A stretch of 64,000 bases of DNA. It comes from Bacteroidota bacterium. Lineage in GTDB: Bacteria; Bacteroidota; Bacteroidia; Bacteroidales; JAGONC01. Position 1 is the first letter of the stretch. Each line of letters opens with the position of its first letter. Location of the stretch: assembly GCA_022711405.1 (NCBI GenBank), contig JAKLFC010000007.1, forward strand, positions 62,001 to 126,000, read 5' to 3'. The position numbers and the translations under genes were made by a program. Shown in pieces: positions 60,400-64,000 of the stretch. The notes below the pieces were generated by a model. It was given only the letters and a program-made list of their open reading frames with translations, was not told where the DNA came from and did not search any database.

Positions 60400-61899
60400 A
60401 TGAACATAACCCAGGAATCCACCGGTCAACTGACAGCTACCATCCGGATCAATATTGAAGAATCCGATTACCAGGAAAAAGTTGAAAAAACACTTCGCGA
60501 TCACCGAAGGAAGGCTGCCTTACCTGGATTCAGACCCGGCATGGTGCCGTTTGGGATGATCAGGCGTATGTATGGAAAAGCGGTGCTGGCAGAGGAAATC
60601 CAAAAGCTCATATCCGATTCACTGGATAATTACATCAAAGAAAACCATCTGGAAATACTTGGTCAGCCATTGGCCAGCGAAGAGCTTAACAGCCGCATTG
60701 ATTTTGATAGCCAGACCACGTTCGATTTCTATTTCGACATTGGGTTAACGCCTCAGATCAACCTGGAGCTGGACGATCACATCGAGGCAACCTACTATAC
60801 GATCGCCGTGGATGATTCAATGCTGAAGGATTCGTTGAAAGATATTCTTCACAGAAACGGGACCATGGTAGACTCGGAGGTCATTGAAAACGGTGGTACC
60901 GTGGCCGGAGAGATCACCGAGCTGAATGAATCAGAGGAGCCAAAGGAAGGTGGGATATCCCGCCAGACGACCATCGCGGTGAATTACATCAAAGATGACC
61001 AGGTGCGTGAACAATTCATCGGTAAGGTCAAGGGTGATACGGTCATTTTCAATCCCCTGACGGCCACCGGAAATGCCAACGAAACAGCCCAGATGCTAGG
61101 AATCAGGAAAGAAAATGCTGAAACGCTGACATCAAGCTTCCGGTTCACCATCGGGCAAATACAGCGCATTGAGCCGGCTGTCATAAATGATGAACTCTAC
61201 AGCCGCCTGTACCCTTCGGAAAAGATCTCGTCGGAAAAAGAATTCAGGGAACTTGTCAGAAAGGATATCGCTCGGTCAATGACACCTGATTGTGACCAGC
61301 AGTTCATGAATACGGTCATCAAATCACTGATCGAAAAAGCGAACATCGAACTGCCGGATGCATTCCTGAAGCGTTACCTGCTGGAGGTCAACGAAAACAA
61401 GGCTGACCGCGAAAGCATTGAAAAGGATTATGAAAAATATGCCAGGGGACTGAAATGGCAATTGCTGGAAAATAAGCTGATCAGGGAGTACCAGGTTGGC
61501 GTGGAGGATGAAGAGGTGCGTGACTATATCAGGGGATATTTCAGGAAAAGATTTGGAAATGAACCTACCACCCATTATCATGAACACGGGCATGATCACG
61601 AACATGACCATGGGCATAACCATGAGCATGACCATGACCATGACCATGACCACGACCACGACCATGAACATGAACATGAACATGAACATGAGCCTTCATC
61701 CGGCGAAAACATCAAAGATGCGTCTATGTACGATTCCCTGATCGATCATGTCATGAAGAATGAAGAAGAGGTGCGCAAGATCTATGATCATCTTTTTGAC
61801 ATCAAACTCAGGGAGCTTTTCAAGAGTAAGCTCAATGTGCGCCATCAGGAAGTCTCGCTGGGTGATTTCATCCGTTTATCCACAGAAATTAAATCCTAA
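60400..61899 (+). CDS. tig: Trigger factor with histidine-rich C-terminal insert
   Basis: Ribosome-bound chaperone, 499 aa. N-terminal ribosome-docking domain (HRRKAALPGFRPGMVP), a diverged PPIase-like middle (about 150-250), and the helical C-terminal chaperone arms. Residues 392-431 are 20 consecutive His-X pairs (HE, HD, HG, HN), encoded by 6-base repeats at 61573-61692. Ordinary trigger factors are about 430-450 aa and lack this; the insert could bind Ni or Zn. The stretch is in frame and followed by a normal helical end (YDSLIDHVMKNEEEVRKIYD). Followed closely by clpP and clpX, the classic order. Confidence 0.93.
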   Translation: MNITQESTGQLTATIRINIEESDYQEKVEKTLRDHRRKAALPGFRPGMVPFGMIRRMYGKAVLAEEIQKLISDSLDNYIKENHLEILGQPLASEELNSRIDFDSQTTFDFYFDIGLTPQINLELDDHIEATYYTIAVDDSMLKDSLKDILHRNGTMVDSEVIENGGTVAGEITELNESEEPKEGGISRQTTIAVNYIKDDQVREQFIGKVKGDTVIFNPLTATGNANETAQMLGIRKENAETLTSSFRFTIGQIQRIEPAVINDELYSRLYPSEKISSEKEFRELVRKDIARSMTPDCDQQFMNTVIKSLIEKANIELPDAFLKRYLLEVNENKADRESIEKDYEKYARGLKWQLLENKLIREYQVGVEDEEVRDYIRGYFRKRFGNEPTTHYHEHGHDHEHDHGHNHEHDHDHDHDHDHDHEHEHEHEHEPSSGENIKDASMYDSLIDHVMKNEEEVRKIYDHLFDIKLRELFKSKLNVRHQEVSLGDFIRLSTEIKS

Positions 61900-61911
61900 A
61901 TACCGTTAAGC

Positions 61912-62586
61912 ATGAACACTGAAGAATTCAGGAAATACGCCACAGGGCACAGGAGGATCAGCAGCCTTACGCTTGACAAATACACTTCCACCATCGGGAA
62001 CTATATCTCCCCCACCATTATTGAGGAACGTCAGCTGAACATCGCCACCATGGACGTTTTCTCGCGTTTGATGATGGACAGGATCATCTTTTTAGGCGTT
62101 CCCATTGACGATTATGTCGCCAATATCATTCAGGCCCAGCTGTTGTTCCTTGAATCTGTCGATTCGCGCAAGGATATACAGATCTATCTCAACACGCCAG
62201 GAGGGCAGGTCTATGCGGGGCTGGGCATCTATGACACCATGCAGTACATTGCCCCCGACATAGCGACCATCTGCACGGGTATGGCAGCTTCCATGGGAGC
62301 TATTTTATTGTGTGCCGGCACCAAAGGTAAGCGCACCGCGTTGAAGCACGCCCGCATTCTGATCCATCAACCCATGGGGGGTGCCCAGGGACAGGCGTCC
62401 GACATTGAGATCACGGCGCATGAGATACAGAAGATCAAGAAAGAGCTGTATGAGATCATTGCCCTGCACGCCAATCAGCCCTACAAAAAAATATGGAAGG
62501 ATTCGGACAGGGATTACTGGATGACAGCCGAGGAAGCCAGGGATTATGGTATGATCGATGAAGTGCTCATAAAGAACAAGAGTTGA
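61912..62586 (+). CDS. clpP: ATP-dependent Clp protease proteolytic subunit
   Basis: Serine protease of the ClpXP complex, 224 aa. Catalytic triad: Ser127 in CTGMAASMGAILL, His152 in ARILIHQPMGG and an Asp in WKDSDRDYWM. The N-terminal 40 residues include an extension before the processing region, as in other Bacteroidota. The gene is 12 bases downstream of tig and 42 upstream of clpX, so the three are one operon. Confidence 0.97.
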   Translation: MNTEEFRKYATGHRRISSLTLDKYTSTIGNYISPTIIEERQLNIATMDVFSRLMMDRIIFLGVPIDDYVANIIQAQLLFLESVDSRKDIQIYLNTPGGQVYAGLGIYDTMQYIAPDIATICTGMAASMGAILLCAGTKGKRTALKHARILIHQPMGGAQGQASDIEITAHEIQKIKKELYEIIALHANQPYKKIWKDSDRDYWMTAEEARDYGMIDEVLIKNKS

Positions 62587-62628
62587 GAATTTTGAGAACC
62601 CTTCGGAATAATTTACGTATCAACGATC

Positions 62629-63867
62629 ATGGCCAGAGACTACGAAAAATGTTCATTCTGCGGCAGGCCCAAGCGTGAGACCAACATGCTGATTGCAGGG
62701 CTGGATGCTCACATCTGCGACTATTGTGTAGCGCAGGCACAGAGCATCATCGCCGAAGAAATGTCGAGCCGCAGCCAGGATCATCTAACCACGCTGGAGG
62801 TTCACAAGCCTGCCGAGATAAAAGCGTATCTGGATCTTTACGTCATCGGCCAGGAAGAAGCCAAGAAAGTGATCTCCGTGGCCGTCTACAATCATTACAA
62901 ACGGATCATGCAGCCCAGGGGCGGCATAGAGCAGAGCGATGTAGAGATTGAAAAGTCCAATATCATCCTTGTGGGGGAAACCGGTACCGGCAAGACCCTC
63001 CTTGCCCGCACCATCGCACGCCTGCTCCGTGTTCCTTTTTGTATCGCCGATGCCACCGTGTTCACGGAAGCCGGGTATGTGGGCGAGGATGTGGAAAGCA
63101 TCCTGACAAGGCTGCTGCAGGCGGCCGACTACAACGTCGCCGCAGCTGAACGAGGCATCGTATTCATCGACGAAATCGACAAGATCGCCCGCAAGAGCGA
63201 CAATCCCTCCATCACCCGCGATGTGTCGGGCGAAGGAGTCCAGCAGGCACTGCTGAAGCTGCTCGAAGGTTCTATCGTCAACGTGCCCCCGCAGGGCGGA
63301 CGCAAACACCCCGAACAGAAAATGATCCAGGTCAACACGCAGAACATCCTGTTCATCGCAGGCGGAGCTTTTGACGGCATCGACAAAAAGATCGCATCCC
63401 GTCTGCAAACCAACCTGATCGGATATACGGTCAGCAAGGATAAAGAAACCATCAACAGGGATAACATCCTGCAGTACATTGCGCCACCCGACCTTAAAAG
63501 CTTCGGGCTCATTCCGGAAATCGTCGGAAGGCTCCCGGTGATCACCTATCTGAATCCGCTCGACAGGGATGCACTGCGCCGTATCCTGATCGAACCGAAA
63601 AATGCCATCATCAAACAGTTTGTCAAACTCTTTGAAATGGACCATATCAGGCTGACCTTCGAAGAGGCTGTGCTGGACTATATCGTTGATAAATCCATCG
63701 AATTCAGGCTGGGCGCACGTGGATTAAGATCCATCCTCGAAGCCATCATGACCGATGCCATGTTCGAACTGCCGTCCGACAAATCCGTCAGGGAACTTCA
63801 TGTAACGGCAGGATATGCAGAAGAGAAGCTCAGGAAGACCAATCTGTCGCGCCTGAAAGTGGCATAA
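62629..63867 (+). CDS. clpX: ATP-dependent Clp protease ATP-binding subunit ClpX
   Basis: AAA+ unfoldase that feeds ClpP, 412 aa. Zinc-binding domain with Cys8, Cys11, Cys30 and Cys33 (CSFCGRP ... HICDYC). Walker [12 protein letters not shown], Walker [13 protein letters not shown], sensor region [18 protein letters not shown], and pore loop [11 protein letters not shown]. The C-terminal small domain has [20 protein letters not shown]. It is the last gene of the tig-clpP-clpX operon; a weak terminator follows. Confidence 0.98.
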   Translation: MARDYEKCSFCGRPKRETNMLIAGLDAHICDYCVAQAQSIIAEEMSSRSQDHLTTLEVHKPAEIKAYLDLYVIGQEEAKKVISVAVYNHYKRIMQPRGGIEQSDVEIEKSNIILVGETGTGKTLLARTIARLLRVPFCIADATVFTEAGYVGEDVESILTRLLQAADYNVAAAERGIVFIDEIDKIARKSDNPSITRDVSGEGVQQALLKLLEGSIVNVPPQGGRKHPEQKMIQVNTQNILFIAGGAFDGIDKKIASRLQTNLIGYTVSKDKETINRDNILQYIAPPDLKSFGLIPEIVGRLPVITYLNPLDRDALRRILIEPKNAIIKQFVKLFEMDHIRLTFEEAVLDYIVDKSIEFRLGARGLRSILEAIMTDAMFELPSDKSVRELHVTAGYAEEKLRKTNLSRLKVA

Positions 63868-63870
63868 AAG

Positions 63871-63897
63871 TTGCAAAGCCACTGCAATCTTTTTTTT
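63871..63897 (+). terminator. Weak rho-independent terminator after clpX
   Basis: TTGCA (63871-63875) and TGCAA (63883-63887) form a 5-bp stem with a 7-base loop; a T-rich run follows, with eight T at 63890-63897. Short stem, so modest confidence. It lies 4 bases after the clpX stop. Confidence 0.4.
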
Positions 63898-63906
63898 CTG
63901 AGTAAA

Positions 63907-64000
63907 ATGAAGAAAGCACTCTTTCTTTTTCCTTTGCTGATCATCGTCATTTCAGTCTCCGGCCAGGAATCCCGACGACTCCTCACCCGGGCAACCATCG
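63907..64000 (+). CDS. Start of an exported protein, 3' truncated by window edge
   Basis: ATG 63907 opens a frame that runs to the edge: a positively charged start (MKKALF), a hydrophobic stretch (LFPLLIIVISVSG) and then QESRRLLTRATI. This is a good signal peptide with cleavage near SGQ, so the product is exported. Only 31 codons are visible, and the family cannot be recognised. It lies 39 bases after clpX. Confidence 0.6.
   Translation, partial: MKKALFLFPLLIIVISVSGQESRRLLTRATI

Noticed and set aside
61324..61689. Met/Val-rich minus-strand frame opposite the trigger factor His stretch
   Set aside because: The MVMVMVMF pattern is simply the complement of the CATGAC/CATGAA repeat.
62785..63645. 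286-codon minus-strand frame opposite clpX
   Set aside because: clpX is certain on the plus strand, and the reverse frame has no domain or promoter.
1..64000. CRISPR arrays, IS elements, rRNA, prophage
   Set aside because: No evenly spaced direct repeats with unique spacers, no transposase, integrase or capsid-like reading frame and no rRNA sequence were seen. The only tandem arrays are the short word repeats.

Overview
The window is one continuous piece of a Bacteroidota chromosome, most likely from the Bacteroidales or a close uncultured relative. Evidence: a type IX secretion protein (PorQ), two TonB-dependent receptors, a NusB with a long N-terminal extension, a DUF5684-LepB fusion, a PUR/DUF3276 protein, a Dps-like thioferritin, and gene blocks typical of the phylum (nusB-DUF1573-yajC-ybbR-coaE; parA-parB-DUF5683-lepB-ftsK-lolA). 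Many genes have the phylum's -7 promoter word TAnnTTTG a short distance before the ATG, and Shine-Dalgarno sequences are not evident. I see no phage, insertion sequence, integron or CRISPR; this is mostly core genome with some accessory genes.

Layout. 1-3.8 kb: the tail of an OmpR-type response regulator, a eukaryotic-type glycogen branching enzyme, a class IV aminotransferase. 3.9-8.7 kb: a long RSH (p)ppGpp synthetase whose hydrolase site is destroyed, FloA with NfeD, an M48 lipoprotein protease. 8.7-15.6 kb: NUDIX hydrolase, OsmC protein, TonB receptor, small lipoprotein, a beta-lactamase-fold hydrolase broken by a one-base frameshift, a MORN-repeat protein and RimO. 15.7-22.3 kb: propeller-transglutaminase protein, a GT2/phosphoglycosyltransferase-like fusion, E2 acyltransferase, DnaQ-type exonuclease, FAH-family protein. 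22.3-28.6 kb (minus): DciA-like protein, RecF, IspH, PorQ, aconitase, thioferritin. 28.7-35.3 kb: EEP-fold protein with a HerA-like ATPase, a YugP protease, GNAT, MFS transporter, aquaporin, a conserved unknown. 35.4-38.4 kb: the coaE-nusB block. 38.4-46 kb (plus): PUR protein, ParA, ParB, DUF5683, LepB, FtsK, LolA, a chromosome segregation and envelope block. 46-54.8 kb (mostly minus): LysM/receptor lipoprotein-like, GuaA, phosphoesterase, nucleotidyltransferase, M23 peptidase, ComB, GcvT. 54.8-60.1 kb: a TMTC-like TPR protein and a metal-handling operon (Cys-rich secreted protein, TonB receptor, HMA protein). 60.1-64 kb: tRNA-Leu(UAG), trigger factor with a histidine-rich tail, ClpP, ClpX, and the start of a secreted protein.

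The structure that ordinary gene calling does not explain lies between the genes. At about a dozen loci the spacer is built from a 7-9 bp word repeated with small changes, several times followed by an arm made from the approximate complement of that word. The word differs from locus to locus, but the plan is the same. No intergenic stretch in the window exceeds 300 bases, and these repeats fill a large share of what there is.

Other points of note are the translationally coupled HerA-like ATPase and EEP-fold enzyme behind an 18-bp perfect palindrome, the hydrolase-dead RSH, and the His-rich trigger factor. None is proof of a new system; each is given below with a test.
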